Counted from the stretch's first letter, positions 17,544 through 26,503 are shown. The stretch is 64,000 nt of DNA from UMGS1696 sp964621165 (GCA_964621165.1 CAZULC010000004.1:1-64000), one strand, 5' to 3'. Made by a program: numbers and translations. Notes: a model not told the origin generated them from the letters alone.

Positions 17544-19070
17544 ATGGACAGAAAAAAAGCGGCGTCTCTCGTGGAAGAGAGTCTGAAAAGCATTTACGCA
17601 TACGCGGCGGCAAGGGTGACGTGCAGGGAAGACGCGGAGGACCTCGGCGGAAACATAATTGTGGCAGTTCTCGAGAGCTGCGATTCAATCCGGAATGAGG
17701 AAGCTTTCTTCGCCTACCTATGGAGCATCGCCGACAATACCCTAAAAAACTACTACAGAAAAAAGTCGAAAATCATGCGCCATACATCCGACGAAGACCT
17801 GACGCTTCTCTCAGACGAGGATGATTTCACGGAGGATATCGAGCGTCGTGAAGAGATAAACGCACTCCGACGGGAATTATCCCTCCTGTCACGGGAACAT
17901 CGGGTGTGTACAGTCGACTACTACATCAACGACTTCTCCTGTTCCGAGATTGCAAAGCGCTGGGATCTGTCCGTCAACATGGTCAAGTATTATCTTTTCA
18001 AAACAAGAAAAATTTTAAAGGAAGGTATCACCATGGAAAGAAACTTTGGCGAAAAAAGCTACACTCCGGTTGATTTCAAACTGAGACTTATATTCACCGG
18101 AACATCGAACGAATCATTCTACAAGCTGCTTGACAAGCTGAACAGTAAGCTCAGCGGAAACATTCTCGCAAGTGCATACTACACACCATGTACAATCCGT
18201 GAGCTGTCAATCGAGCTTGGCGTTTCCACGGTCTACATGGAGGACGAGGTTGCCTCTCTCGAAAAGTTCGACCTCATCAAAAACGTCGGAGGCGACAAGT
18301 ACCAGACAAATCTCCTGATACTCGACGGTGGAACACGTCAGGAGTTCATCGACAAAATCGCACCCAAATCCGCTGAAATATTCAAAAGAGTAATCCCGTC
18401 AGTGAAGGGGAAGCTTGGCGAAATCCGCGATATCGGCTTTATCGGCAGCCAGAACAGCGACAACAGAATCATGTGGTCCCTTGCCTACCTGCTCATCAAC
18501 CGCGGAAACGACAAATATAAAGCAAATCACGCCGCTGACAAATCAGCTGAGGACAAAGTCAGAAAGAAGCTATATGAAGGAGCAACGGGCGTGTACTACG
18601 GGGATGTATACAGCAATACCGACCCGGAAATCAGCCCGAGATACCAGTCCGGAAACAGTGCAAGCTGGGAAAAATACGACGAGATTCCCTATAAGCATTC
18701 GTTTGTTGAGCTGGAAGCGCTTCCCGACAAGAACAACGGCGGAAACTTCTACGAAATGGTTGACGAAATAGAAAAATCCTCCGAGACTTCCCGTTACATC
18801 TGCTTCACTGAAAGCGAGCTTGAGGCAGTTGACAGGATTCTCGCGCCCGAGCTTGACAAAATGGCAAGGCTTTGGGAAACAGTCTACAACACCATGCGCA
18901 CCGTCATCGTAAACCGCGCGCCGAAATACATCCAGAGCTTGGTCGATGGAATTCTGCCTTCACTTTATCACCAGTCCCTTGGAATCATCTGCGGCTCCAT
19001 CCTCGACAGCGGCGAGCTTGATCTGCCCAACTTCGACTACGCGGCGGCTGATTACTTCACCAAGGAATAA
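17544..19070 (+). CDS. Sigma-70-like factor fused to a long C-terminal domain
   Basis: A 508-residue protein. Residues 1-165 are ECF-like: region 2 with EDAEDLGGNIIVAVLES and a WSIADNTLKNYYRK segment, an acidic linker, then region 4 with the helix-turn-helix around CSEIAKRWDLSVNMVKYY. About 340 further residues follow: a winged-helix-like part (about 205-265, TIRELSIELGVSTVYMEDEV) and an unassigned alpha/beta region, perhaps a sensor or built-in anti-sigma function. GGAGG at 17531-17535 points to the ATG at 17544 rather than the GTG at 17538. It follows the exporter and ends at a terminator. Confidence 0.82.
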   Translation: MDRKKAASLVEESLKSIYAYAAARVTCREDAEDLGGNIIVAVLESCDSIRNEEAFFAYLWSIADNTLKNYYRKKSKIMRHTSDEDLTLLSDEDDFTEDIERREEINALRRELSLLSREHRVCTVDYYINDFSCSEIAKRWDLSVNMVKYYLFKTRKILKEGITMERNFGEKSYTPVDFKLRLIFTGTSNESFYKLLDKLNSKLSGNILASAYYTPCTIRELSIELGVSTVYMEDEVASLEKFDLIKNVGGDKYQTNLLILDGGTRQEFIDKIAPKSAEIFKRVIPSVKGKLGEIRDIGFIGSQNSDNRIMWSLAYLLINRGNDKYKANHAADKSAEDKVRKKLYEGATGVYYGDVYSNTDPEISPRYQSGNSASWEKYDEIPYKHSFVELEALPDKNNGGNFYEMVDEIEKSSETSRYICFTESELEAVDRILAPELDKMARLWETVYNTMRTVIVNRAPKYIQSLVDGILPSLYHQSLGIICGSILDSGELDLPNFDYAAADYFTKE

Positions 19071-19113
19071 CAGTAAAAAAAGCTAAACTTCTTGAAACTT
19101 AACAAATACTAAT

Positions 19114-19142
19114 AAGGGTGTGGAGAAATCCGCACCTTTTTT
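19114..19142 (+). terminator. Terminator after the sigma-like gene
   Basis: GGTGTGG (19117-19123) pairs with CCGCACC (19130-19136), then TTTTTTT. Confidence 0.8.
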
Positions 19143-19152
19143 GTAGGTTCTA

Positions 19153-19181
19153 TTGCAAAATTCCTCCGTTTGTGCTATGAT
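19153..19181 (+). promoter_or_regulatory. Promoter of the sugar isomerase-like gene
   Basis: TTGCAA (19153-19158), 17-bp spacer, TATGAT (19176-19181). Confidence 0.7.
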
Positions 19182-19221
19182 AATGATGTAATTTTACAAA
19201 ATCATAGAAGAGGTAAACATC

Positions 19222-20031
19222 ATGACTAACAGAAAAAACTGGCCGGCGGCTCTGTCGGTCGGACCGGGCTGTATGAACGAAAAGAACTTCACCGCACTGT
19301 CCAACGCAGGCATACATCAGGTTGAGCTGTCCTCGGGCGCGATCGAGCCTTACTATAACGAACTCGACTACCTGCATAAATCGGCGGAAATTTCAGCTCT
19401 CGCCCGGGAAAACGGAGTCATAATATCGTCGATTCACCTGCCGTTCGGACCGTTTTCCAATCTTGACCCGGCTACAGGGGACGAAGAAATCCGTCGTAAC
19501 ATCATAAAGAAGCAGACCGAGCTTATTTCCGCCGCCGCAGAAGCCGACATAAAAATTGCGGTAATCCACCCAAGTGGCGAGCCGTACCGTGATGATGAGA
19601 GGGAAGTGCGCCTCAAAAACGCCGTCAGAACCCTGTCCCCCATCGCTGAGTTTGCCGAAAAAGCTGGAGTGTCCCTTGCTCTCGAGAACCTGCCGCGCAC
19701 ATGCCTCGGACGGACCCATGAGGAAATGCTCCGGATGCTGTCGAAAATCCCCACGATGAAGGTATGCTTTGACATGAATCACAGCCTTATCGAGAAAAAC
19801 GCCGGCTTCATCCGCGCAGTTGGAGAAAAAATCATCACAATCCATGTCTCCGACTACGACTTTATCGACGAACGCCACCTTCTCCCGGGCAAGGGACTCA
19901 GCAACTGGGAAGAGCTGATTTCTACCCTTGAAGAAGTAAACTACAGCGGCAGATTCCTGTATGAGCTTCACTCAGGTCAGGGAACCTATGATGAAATTTA
20001 CGAGAATTACAAAAAACTCATGGGACTATAA
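19222..20031 (+). CDS. Sugar phosphate isomerase/epimerase-like TIM barrel
   Basis: A 269-residue protein of the xylose isomerase-like TIM-barrel (AP endonuclease 2) superfamily. Likely metal ligands are visible: Glu in SLALENLP, Asp in VCFDMNH, His in TIHVSDYD and Glu in FLYELHSG. Such enzymes isomerise or epimerise free or phosphorylated sugars or inositols; the substrate cannot be told. It starts with its own promoter, and its TAA overlaps the ATG of the following acetyltransferase remnant by one base. Confidence 0.82.
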   Translation: MTNRKNWPAALSVGPGCMNEKNFTALSNAGIHQVELSSGAIEPYYNELDYLHKSAEISALARENGVIISSIHLPFGPFSNLDPATGDEEIRRNIIKKQTELISAAAEADIKIAVIHPSGEPYRDDEREVRLKNAVRTLSPIAEFAEKAGVSLALENLPRTCLGRTHEEMLRMLSKIPTMKVCFDMNHSLIEKNAGFIRAVGEKIITIHVSDYDFIDERHLLPGKGLSNWEELISTLEEVNYSGRFLYELHSGQGTYDEIYENYKKLMGL

Positions 20032-20453
20032 TGAAAATCGAATACAGAACCGAAAAAAATCTCCCCTGCAATGAGCTGTACCGGCTGTTTCTCGCAGTGG
20101 GCTGGGCTGACGAAAAATCCACAACTCCTGCAATGCTCGATAACTTCAACGTGGGCTTCATTAACTCCACCTTTGTCTTTTCCGCGTGAGCTGACGACCG
20201 GCTTGTGGGATGCGTGCACGTTTTGAGCGACCTGCACTTCCGCTCGGTAATCTACGATTTTGCGGTCCTGCCTGAATTTCAGCAAAAGGAAATCGGCTCG
20301 GAGCTTTTTCGGCTGTGCAGAAACGCCTGCGGAGGCTCGGAAATTCTTGTTCAGACTGATTCAGCCGCGGAATTTTATAAAAAGCTGGGATTTAGTGAAA
20401 GTACAGACACATTTCTTACCATACCGTGCCGGTGGTTTTGTCCAAAAGAATGA
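20031..20453 (+). pseudogene. GNAT acetyltransferase with in-frame TGA
   Basis: One reading frame of 141 codons with a single TGA at 20187-20189 (codon 53). The parts before (MKIEYRTEKNLPCNELYRLF) and after (RLVGCVHVLSD, then IYDFAVLPEFQQKEIGSELF) match the GNAT fold, with the acetyl-CoA loop after the beta strand. GNAT relatives usually have Trp or another residue at the stop position (FSA-x-ADDRLVG), so TGG to TGA is a simple origin. No frameshift. It is translationally coupled to the upstream gene. The second half (from about 20205) could still be expressed as a fragment. Confidence 0.75.
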
Positions 20454-20482
20454 AAAAGTACCCGATTTTACTCGGATACTTG
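20454..20482 (-). terminator. Bidirectional terminator
   Basis: Ten-base arms with one mismatch (20457-20466 and 20473-20482) overlapping the end of the CBS gene; T run on the minus strand, shorter T run on the plus strand. It separates the convergent acetyltransferase remnant and CBS gene. Confidence 0.6.
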
Positions 20483-20926
20483 ACTTTTCGCGTTTGCGGT
20501 CAATTTTTTAAGATATAAATAATTGTCGTAATCGCAGAATGTTTTGATAATATTCTTTCTTGTTACAATTCCGATAAAGTAACCGCGATCGTCCACTACG
20601 GGAATGAAATTCTGGTTGGCGGCTCTCTCGATCAGCTCATCCATTGTCACCCCGATGTTCACCGCCGGATTGTAACCCGGTTCGATAAGCTCACGTATGC
20701 TGTACTGTTCACACTTCTTTATATTGTCGATAACCTTTGCGTTTTCCAATATTTTCCAAAGAAAGTCTCCTTCTCTCACGCTTCCGACATATTTTCCTTC
20801 CCGCGTGATAACCGGAGTGGCTGAATACCCGTGGGCTCTCATCTGCTCAAGTCCCTGACGCATGGAATATGTATCGATCAGATAGTTGATCTCGCTCTTC
20901 GGCTTCAAAAGCATAAGTACGTTCAC
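20468..20926 (-). CDS. CBS-pair protein (CbpB-like)
   Basis: A 152-residue soluble protein made of two CBS domains: first motif GYSATPVITREGKYVGSVRE (about 33-52), second NFIPVVDDRGYFIGIVTR (about 106-123). CBS pairs bind adenine nucleotides; stand-alone Firmicutes members such as CbpB bind c-di-AMP and act on the stringent response enzyme Rel. Which ligand applies here is not visible. Single gene with a TATAAT-like -10 about 20 bp upstream on the minus strand. Confidence 0.82.
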   Translation of the reverse strand: MNVLMLLKPKSEINYLIDTYSMRQGLEQMRAHGYSATPVITREGKYVGSVREGDFLWKILENAKVIDNIKKCEQYSIRELIEPGYNPAVNIGVTMDELIERAANQNFIPVVDDRGYFIGIVTRKNIIKTFCDYDNYLYLKKLTANAKSQVSE

Positions 20927-21105
20927 CGTATCACCTCATTTGGTTTTTTACTGATTATATTATAACACGCGTTTGTGTTTTTATTATTAAGATTATATAA
21001 ATTCTGCGTGATTTTTCAGAAAATTTTGTGTAGATTAAAATCGAAATATGAACACGGGTTATCGATTTATAAGAGAAATATTCACATTCTCCTGAACATA
21101 TAAAA

Positions 21106-21155
21106 AGCGGCTGCAAACCAAAGATAAAATTCATCCAAGGCACGGCCGCTCTTTT
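21106..21155 (-). terminator. Terminator after mscS
   Basis: AGCGGC (21106-21111) pairs with GCCGCT (21145-21150) across a long loop; on the minus strand it is followed by TTTTTA. The long loop lowers confidence. Confidence 0.5.
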
Positions 21156-21159
21156 ATTC

Positions 21160-21966
21160 TTATTTGTTTTCCACCGTGACGTTCATGTGGTTGTAGGGAA
21201 TCTCGATTCCGAACTTGTCAAACGCCTTCTTTACGTCCTCCCACATGTCGAAGTAAACCGTCCAGTAGTTCTCGGATGAACACCATACGCGAAGCTTGAC
21301 CTGAATTGCGCTCTGTCCGTGACCGCTGACGAATACCTCGGGGGCAGGATCCTTCAGAACCATATCGTTCATCTGTGCGCTGGCGAGAAGTACCTTCCTT
21401 GTGAGGTCTATATCTGTAGAGTACGCAACGTTGAAGTCGAAGTCGATTCTGCGCTGTTTTTCCGTGGAGAGGTTGTTGATTGTACTGTTGGCGAGTGTGG
21501 AGTTGGGAACCGCGATGTCCTGGTTGTCAGGTGTTGTGATTTTCGTGTAGTATACGCCGATGTCCTGTACAACGCCGCTGATGGAGCCGGAGATGATGAA
21601 GTCTCCCACATGGAAGGGCTTGCAGAACATTATAACCACGCCGGACGCGATATTGCCAAGTCCCCCCTGTAATGCGAGGCCGATAGCAAGACCGCAGGAG
21701 CCGAGAACCGCGATAACTGACGACTCAGGAACTCCGATTACGATTACAGCTGTGATTACAACCAGCAGCTTCAGTGCGCCGCCGAGGAAGTTGTTGATGA
21801 ATGTTTTTGCGTTGACGTCTATGTTTGCGAAGATTTTCAGCTTGTTCAATCCCTTGAGGGCGGCTTTCGTCAGAGCAAATCCCACGATGAGAATAATCAC
21901 CGCGAAGAGAATGTTCAGGGCGAATTTCACTACATATGTATTTACAAAATCAGTGAGCCATTGCAT
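21160..21966 (-). CDS. mscS: Small-conductance mechanosensitive channel, MscS family
   Basis: A 268-residue channel that opens under membrane tension to release solutes. Three membrane helices (about 12-35, 62-85, 88-110); the third, pore-lining one has the Ala/Gly pattern GLAIGLALQGGLGNIASG. The beta domain follows (FHVGDFIISGSISGVVQDIG) and an alpha/beta domain ending in VTVENK. The length is close to E. coli MscS. Monocistronic, on the minus strand. Confidence 0.95.
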   Translation of the reverse strand: MQWLTDFVNTYVVKFALNILFAVIILIVGFALTKAALKGLNKLKIFANIDVNAKTFINNFLGGALKLLVVITAVIVIGVPESSVIAVLGSCGLAIGLALQGGLGNIASGVVIMFCKPFHVGDFIISGSISGVVQDIGVYYTKITTPDNQDIAVPNSTLANSTINNLSTEKQRRIDFDFNVAYSTDIDLTRKVLLASAQMNDMVLKDPAPEVFVSGHGQSAIQVKLRVWCSSENYWTVYFDMWEDVKKAFDKFGIEIPYNHMNVTVENK

Positions 21967-22030
21967 TAATGTCAGTCCTCCGTTAAATTTTATTGATTTT
22001 CTAAAATGTACGCCGTAATAATCGGCAGAA

Positions 22031-23494
22031 TTACAGCTCGTCCGGATGGCGTCGGATCAGGCTTTCAGCTTCGTCGGCACGGTCGGTTTTACGCAGAAAT
22101 TCACAGTACTCGGCGAGATGTCCCCGTGTGTGGTATGGTCCGCCCTCGCGAAGAACGGTCTGCATTGGGTCAACGGGCTGGCGGGATGACATCATACAGT
22201 CGTCGAACCAGTCAAGCAGCATATGAGCCGCCCTGTCGCAGATTTCCGGATGCTCAGCTGCCACGTTGTTTTTCTCGTAGTAGTCTTCCCTGACGTTGTA
22301 GAGCATTTCCTTCGGGAAGTTGTGGTAGCCGTCGTGGTAGGTTTTCATGTAAATCCAGTCGCCGAACCGCACGCTTCTCTGGCATACATGCGCCATCTGG
22401 GACAGCACAATGTACTCTCTCGGTGAAGGTACGCCATTCTTTATCATTTCCGCGTAGCTTTCGCCGTCCCATTCCTTTGCCCTGGTAAGTCCGAAAAGGT
22501 CAGCAACCGTGGGAGCGAGGTCGATGTTGTAGCGGAAGGTGTCGTCGGTGATGCCCTTCATTCCCCCCTGCCACTTGATAATCATGGGGATGCGGCAGGT
22601 TATGTTGTCGGCGGTAGAGTGTTCAGAATAGCTGTTAAGCTCGCCGATGTTCTCCCCGTGATCCGCGGTAATAATGAAGGAAACGTCGTCGAACACACCT
22701 TCTTCGCGGAGTGCGTCAAAGATTCTGCCTATGTGCATGTCCATGAAAGCGATTCCGCAGTCGTAGCCGTCAATGAGCGTGCGGTAGTCCTCCATGTTCT
22801 TGACTTCCATGGGCTGACGCGGAAACTGGGGGTAGGGCGTGTTGTCGTACATGCCAAGCTCACGAACGCCGTGTGGTGAAGCTTCCTTCCGCTGAGCGTC
22901 GATTATCTCCTGAGTCATCCACGTATGCTTCAAGAAGTCGTCCCCTTCAAAGGGATTGCCGAATTCCGTCGGAGTCCTGTAGGTGGTGTGGGCATCCCAC
23001 ATGTTGATGTGCAAGAACCAGTTGTCCCGCTTGGCGTTCTTCTTTATCCAGTCGATTGCCAGCGGGGAAACCTGATCCGCTCTCTCGCCTCCACCTCCGC
23101 CGATGTTGTGAATCTCGTTGAAGCCGCCGTAGAACCAATAGGAGGTGTGGCGCTCGGCAAATGTAGAAATACTGCATGTGTACATTCCGGCTCTTCTGAA
23201 CTGGTTGAACAGATTCGTGAAGGCAAACCGCTGTCTGAAGTCTCTCGGGCTTCCTTCAAGGAACTGGTCCCCCGCAGTACCTCCGTGACCTACTGCGCCG
23301 TTGTGGATTCCGAACATACCGCTTGACAGTGCGCTTCTAGAGGGAAGGCATGGTGCGTCGGAGCAGTAGTAATTATCGAACCGGACTCCATCCTTTGCGA
23401 TTGAGTCAATATTGGACGAGGTGTTGCGGAAATATCCGTAGCATCCCAGATGATCGGGTCTGAGTGTGTCCAAATCTAAAAACACTATTCTCAT
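22031..23494 (-). CDS. Sulfatase
   Basis: A 487-residue arylsulfatase-type enzyme with no signal peptide. The CxPSR motif (Cys49-LPSR) is the site turned into formylglycine; metal-binding Asp residues lie at 7 and 9 (FLDLDTLRPDHLGCYG) and in ITADHGENIG. It would cleave sulfate esters from sugars such as mucin or host glycans, after uptake or by leakage, since no export signal is seen. It needs an anaerobic sulfatase maturase, which is not in this window. RBS AGAAAGGA is 10 bases before the ATG, and the 5' leader carries two tandem structured repeats. Confidence 0.92.
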   Translation of the reverse strand: MRIVFLDLDTLRPDHLGCYGYFRNTSSNIDSIAKDGVRFDNYYCSDAPCLPSRSALSSGMFGIHNGAVGHGGTAGDQFLEGSPRDFRQRFAFTNLFNQFRRAGMYTCSISTFAERHTSYWFYGGFNEIHNIGGGGGERADQVSPLAIDWIKKNAKRDNWFLHINMWDAHTTYRTPTEFGNPFEGDDFLKHTWMTQEIIDAQRKEASPHGVRELGMYDNTPYPQFPRQPMEVKNMEDYRTLIDGYDCGIAFMDMHIGRIFDALREEGVFDDVSFIITADHGENIGELNSYSEHSTADNITCRIPMIIKWQGGMKGITDDTFRYNIDLAPTVADLFGLTRAKEWDGESYAEMIKNGVPSPREYIVLSQMAHVCQRSVRFGDWIYMKTYHDGYHNFPKEMLYNVREDYYEKNNVAAEHPEICDRAAHMLLDWFDDCMMSSRQPVDPMQTVLREGGPYHTRGHLAEYCEFLRKTDRADEAESLIRRHPDEL

Positions 23495-23513
23495 TTTAAA
23501 AAGGTCCTTTCTG

Positions 23514-23722
23514 GCGGGGAAGCCCTAGCGGGCAATCACGGCACTTCTTCAGCTGAAACTTAAACAGATCCCACGACGACCGAGGTATAGCTCCCGCAGT
23601 AATCTCGATGTTTTTTTCACGACGACCGGGAAGCGGGGAAGCCCCCGCGGGCAATCACGGCACTTCTTCAGCTGAAACTGTTAAAGCTCCGATGACGACC
23701 GAGAAATAGCTCCCGCAATAAT
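23514..23722 (-). repeat. Tandem 90-nt structured element in the sulfatase leader
   Basis: Two copies, 23514-23603 and 23633-23722, with a 119-bp period. A block of 31 bases (including CACGGCACTTCTTCAGCTGA) and the flanks GACGACCGAG and TAGCTCCCGCA are identical; a 14-base stretch between them is free to vary. In the RNA each copy starts GCGGGAGC and ends in a GCCC-loop-GGGC hairpin then CCCCGC, so the ends can pair. A promoter lies just upstream and the second copy ends next to the sulfatase RBS. It matches no riboswitch class I know. Confidence 0.75.
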
Positions 23723-23730
23723 ATACCTAT

Positions 23731-23759
23731 ATTATATAATAAAGTCAGGAGCATTTCAA
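23731..23759 (-). promoter_or_regulatory. Promoter of the sulfatase leader
   Basis: Minus strand TTGAAA (23754-23759), 17-bp spacer, TATAAT (23731-23736). The predicted transcript begins at about 23724, right at the first tandem copy. Confidence 0.75.
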
Positions 23760-23785
23760 CAATATTTACAAATTTTTCTGAAAAA

Positions 23786-26080
23786 TTATTTCTTGGCGTC
23801 GCCCCTCAGCTCAGCACGGCGGATTTTGCCGCTTATGGTCTTGGGCAGCTCGGGGAGGAACTCGACGATTCTCGGATATTTGTATGGTGCTGTGTGAGTC
23901 TTGACGTAATTCTGGATTTCCTTCACCAGCTCCGGCGTGCCTTCCTTGCCCTTCACAAGCACAATTGACGCCTTGACAACCTGACCGCGGATTTCGTCGG
24001 GAGCGGCTGTGATTGCGCACTCGAGGACGTAGGGAAGCTCCATGATAACCGACTCAATCTCGAAGGGACCGATGCGGTAGCCGGAGGACTTGATTACGTC
24101 GTCGATTCTTCCCACGTACCAGAAGTAACCGTCCTCGTCCCGCCATGCAGTGTCGCCGGTGTGATAATAACCATCGTGCCAAGCCTCGCGGGTTGCCTCT
24201 TCGTTTCTGTAGTAGCCCTTGAACAGTCCGCAGGGAACAGCCTCGTCGGTTCTGATTACAATTTCACCTGTTTCACCCACCTCGCAGGACTTGCCCTCGG
24301 GAGTCACCACGTCAACGTCGTACAGCGGGGAAGGCTTGCCCATTGAACCGGGCTTGGGCGTATCTCCGACAAAGTTGCCGATTACAAGTGTAGTCTCGGT
24401 CTGACCGAATCCCTCCATCAGGGATAGTCCGGTGTATTCCTTAAACTTGTAGAACACCTCGGGATTCAGCGCTTCTCCGGCAATGGTCACGTGCTTGAGG
24501 GAGGATAAATCGTAATTCTCGATTCCCGCCTTGATGAAGAAGCGGAACATGGTCGGCGGTGCGCAGAAGGTGGTGATGTGGTACTTCGCGAACAGAGGCA
24601 GCAGGTCAGCCGCGTCAAACTTGTCGAAGTCGTAGGCGAACACACAGCTTTCGCAGAGCCACTGACCGTACAGCTTGCCCCAGAGAGCCTTGCCCCAGCC
24701 CGTGTCGGAAATAGTGAAGTGGATTCCGTTCGGGTCAACGTTGTGCCAGTAGCGTGCGGTGATGTAGTGACCGAGGGCGTACTTGTAGCTCTGAGCCGCG
24801 ATTTTCGGGTATCCCGTGGTTCCGCTGGTGAAGAGCATGTACATGGTTTCGTTTCCGCAGGCGGACATAACCCGCTCAAAGGTGTCGGGGAAGGACATGA
24901 ACTCGTCGTCAAATGAGTGCCAGCCGTCCCGATGTCCGTTTGCTATTATTTTGATAATATCCTGCTCTACATTTTTGGCGGCATTTTCCGCGTGCATTGC
25001 GGTTTCCCCATCGGCCGTGCAGACAATAGCCGCAACCGCAGCCGCCTTGTAGCGGTAGTCGAAGTCGTGCTCAACCAGCATGTGGGTGGCAGGAATCGCA
25101 ACCGCGCCGACTTTGTGGAGCGCAACCGAAGCAATCCAGAACTGCCAGTGCCGCTTCAGAACCAGCATTACGGTGTCGCCTTGCTTGATTCCCAGGGAGA
25201 CAAAGTAATTCGCCGCTCTGTTTGACAGCAGGGAAATGTCCTTGTATGTGAATCTTTTCTCGTTTTTCAGTCTGTCGAGATGGACGAGAGCGATTTTGTT
25301 GGGAGTTTTCGCGGCAATAGCGTCAACCGTGTCGTAGGCAAAGTTGTACTTGTCCTCGTTGTGGAAGGTGATTTTCTTAAGTTTTCCGTTTTCCTCGGTG
25401 CATTCGATGAATCTGAGAGCTACGGGGTCCTCGGGAAGGGGTGAGAGAGTATTTTCGATAGTCGCAGTGTTCAATTTTTCTTCCTCTGTTGCGTCAGGGT
25501 AATCGTAAGCCGCGCCTCCTGCTGAGATGACGACGGCCAAAAAGTCGCAGTCTTCCCCGTAGGCGATCATGCCGTGGGGCTTTGATGAGTCGTAGTAGAT
25601 GCTGTCGCCGGCGTTCAGGATTTCCGTATGCCCGTCGATTTCAACCTTGAGGGAGCCGGAGATGATGTAGTCGTACTCCTGACCCTCGTGATGACTCATT
25701 TTGATGGGCGCGTTTTCTTCCTCGGCTGAGTATTTCGCCCGAACAAAGAACGGCTCGGCGATTTTGTTTTTAAACAGCGGGGCAAGGTTGTTGTACTTGA
25801 AGCCCTTTCGGCGTGCAATCGGCAGTCCACCTCCGGCTCGGGTGATGTTGTACTCGCCAAGCGTAGGACTTGACCCCTTGAGCAGATCAGTGCTGTTGAT
25901 GCCAAACCTTGCGGCGCACTTGTAGATGAATGTAAACGTGAAGTCGGACTCTCCCGCTTCAAGCTCACGGTAAGCCTCGAGGGTCACTCCTGTACAGGCA
26001 GCCATCTCTTCCTCGGATATCTCGCAGATCAGTCGGGTTTCCTTTATTCTGTTGGCAACCTCTTTGATAACGTTTTCCAT
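23786..26080 (-). CDS. HTH-cupin-acyl-CoA synthetase fusion
   Basis: A 764-residue fusion. Residues 5-70 form an XRE-like helix-turn-helix, about 125-185 a cupin (HEGQEYDYIISG, then GDSIYYDSSKPHG), and about 240-764 an acetyl/acyl-CoA synthetase with the ATP motif TSGTTGYPK (418-426), GFGQTET, the hinge GRIDDVIKSSGYRIGP and catalytic Lys in SGKIRR. It joins a short-chain acid to CoA using ATP. GGAGG precedes the ATG at 26080. The T-box leader upstream appears to respond to isoleucyl-tRNA, so 2-methylbutyrate is a plausible substrate (inference). Confidence 0.9.
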   Translation of the reverse strand: MENVIKEVANRIKETRLICEISEEEMAACTGVTLEAYRELEAGESDFTFTFIYKCAARFGINSTDLLKGSSPTLGEYNITRAGGGLPIARRKGFKYNNLAPLFKNKIAEPFFVRAKYSAEEENAPIKMSHHEGQEYDYIISGSLKVEIDGHTEILNAGDSIYYDSSKPHGMIAYGEDCDFLAVVISAGGAAYDYPDATEEEKLNTATIENTLSPLPEDPVALRFIECTEENGKLKKITFHNEDKYNFAYDTVDAIAAKTPNKIALVHLDRLKNEKRFTYKDISLLSNRAANYFVSLGIKQGDTVMLVLKRHWQFWIASVALHKVGAVAIPATHMLVEHDFDYRYKAAAVAAIVCTADGETAMHAENAAKNVEQDIIKIIANGHRDGWHSFDDEFMSFPDTFERVMSACGNETMYMLFTSGTTGYPKIAAQSYKYALGHYITARYWHNVDPNGIHFTISDTGWGKALWGKLYGQWLCESCVFAYDFDKFDAADLLPLFAKYHITTFCAPPTMFRFFIKAGIENYDLSSLKHVTIAGEALNPEVFYKFKEYTGLSLMEGFGQTETTLVIGNFVGDTPKPGSMGKPSPLYDVDVVTPEGKSCEVGETGEIVIRTDEAVPCGLFKGYYRNEEATREAWHDGYYHTGDTAWRDEDGYFWYVGRIDDVIKSSGYRIGPFEIESVIMELPYVLECAITAAPDEIRGQVVKASIVLVKGKEGTPELVKEIQNYVKTHTAPYKYPRIVEFLPELPKTISGKIRRAELRGDAKK

Positions 26081-26131
26081 TTATACCTCCATACTTTGAT
26101 TATTGATATGTTATAATTGGAATATTCAGGC

Positions 26132-26470
26132 GGCAAAAAGAAAAATCCGCCTCAGCTTTTGAGACGAATTTAAAAATCCGCGGTACCACTCAAATTGCAT
26201 ATAAATATGCCACTCATCGGACTCAAGCAAGCCCTGTGCAGTAACGCCGCACTCACGGGGAAGGTTTACTCAGCACCAGCCAGTATTTTTGAAATCCAAA
26301 CAGCCCGAACAAACGTTAGGCCCACTGAATCAAAACACCGCCGCCGCTTTTCTTTTCCCGACTCGGAAGTGATTGCACATCCACATCATACCCGCTTCAC
26401 ACCGCTGCGGACTCTCTGCAATGATAAAACTGAATGTGTAGTCTTCGTCACAGTCGTTTTCTCTTTTGTT
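26132..26470 (-). promoter_or_regulatory. T-box leader, specifier reads AUC (Ile)
   Basis: On the minus strand: Stem I with base pairing CGACT/AGTCG (26451-26455 with 26358-26362), the AGAGAG bulge and the GGTGTGAA apical loop; the T-box GAGTGGTACCGCGG (26177-26190); and an 11-bp terminator (26143-26153 with 26159-26169) followed by T-rich sequence. My fold puts ACUA opposite CA-AUC-A in the specifier loop, with AUC at 26370-26372, an Ile codon followed by A as required. T-box identity is firm; the amino acid is less so. Confidence 0.9.
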
Positions 26471-26474
26471 TAAT

Positions 26475-26503
26475 CAGTATACCATAAATATGAAATTTTG
26501 TCA
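26475..26503 (-). promoter_or_regulatory. Promoter of the T-box transcript
   Basis: Minus strand TTGACA (26498-26503), 17-bp spacer, TATACT (26475-26480). Confidence 0.85.

Noticed and set aside
23514..23722. CRISPR array
   Set aside because: Only two copies, each about 90 nt, with a 29-nt gap and internal pairing. This is not the repeat and spacer geometry of CRISPR.
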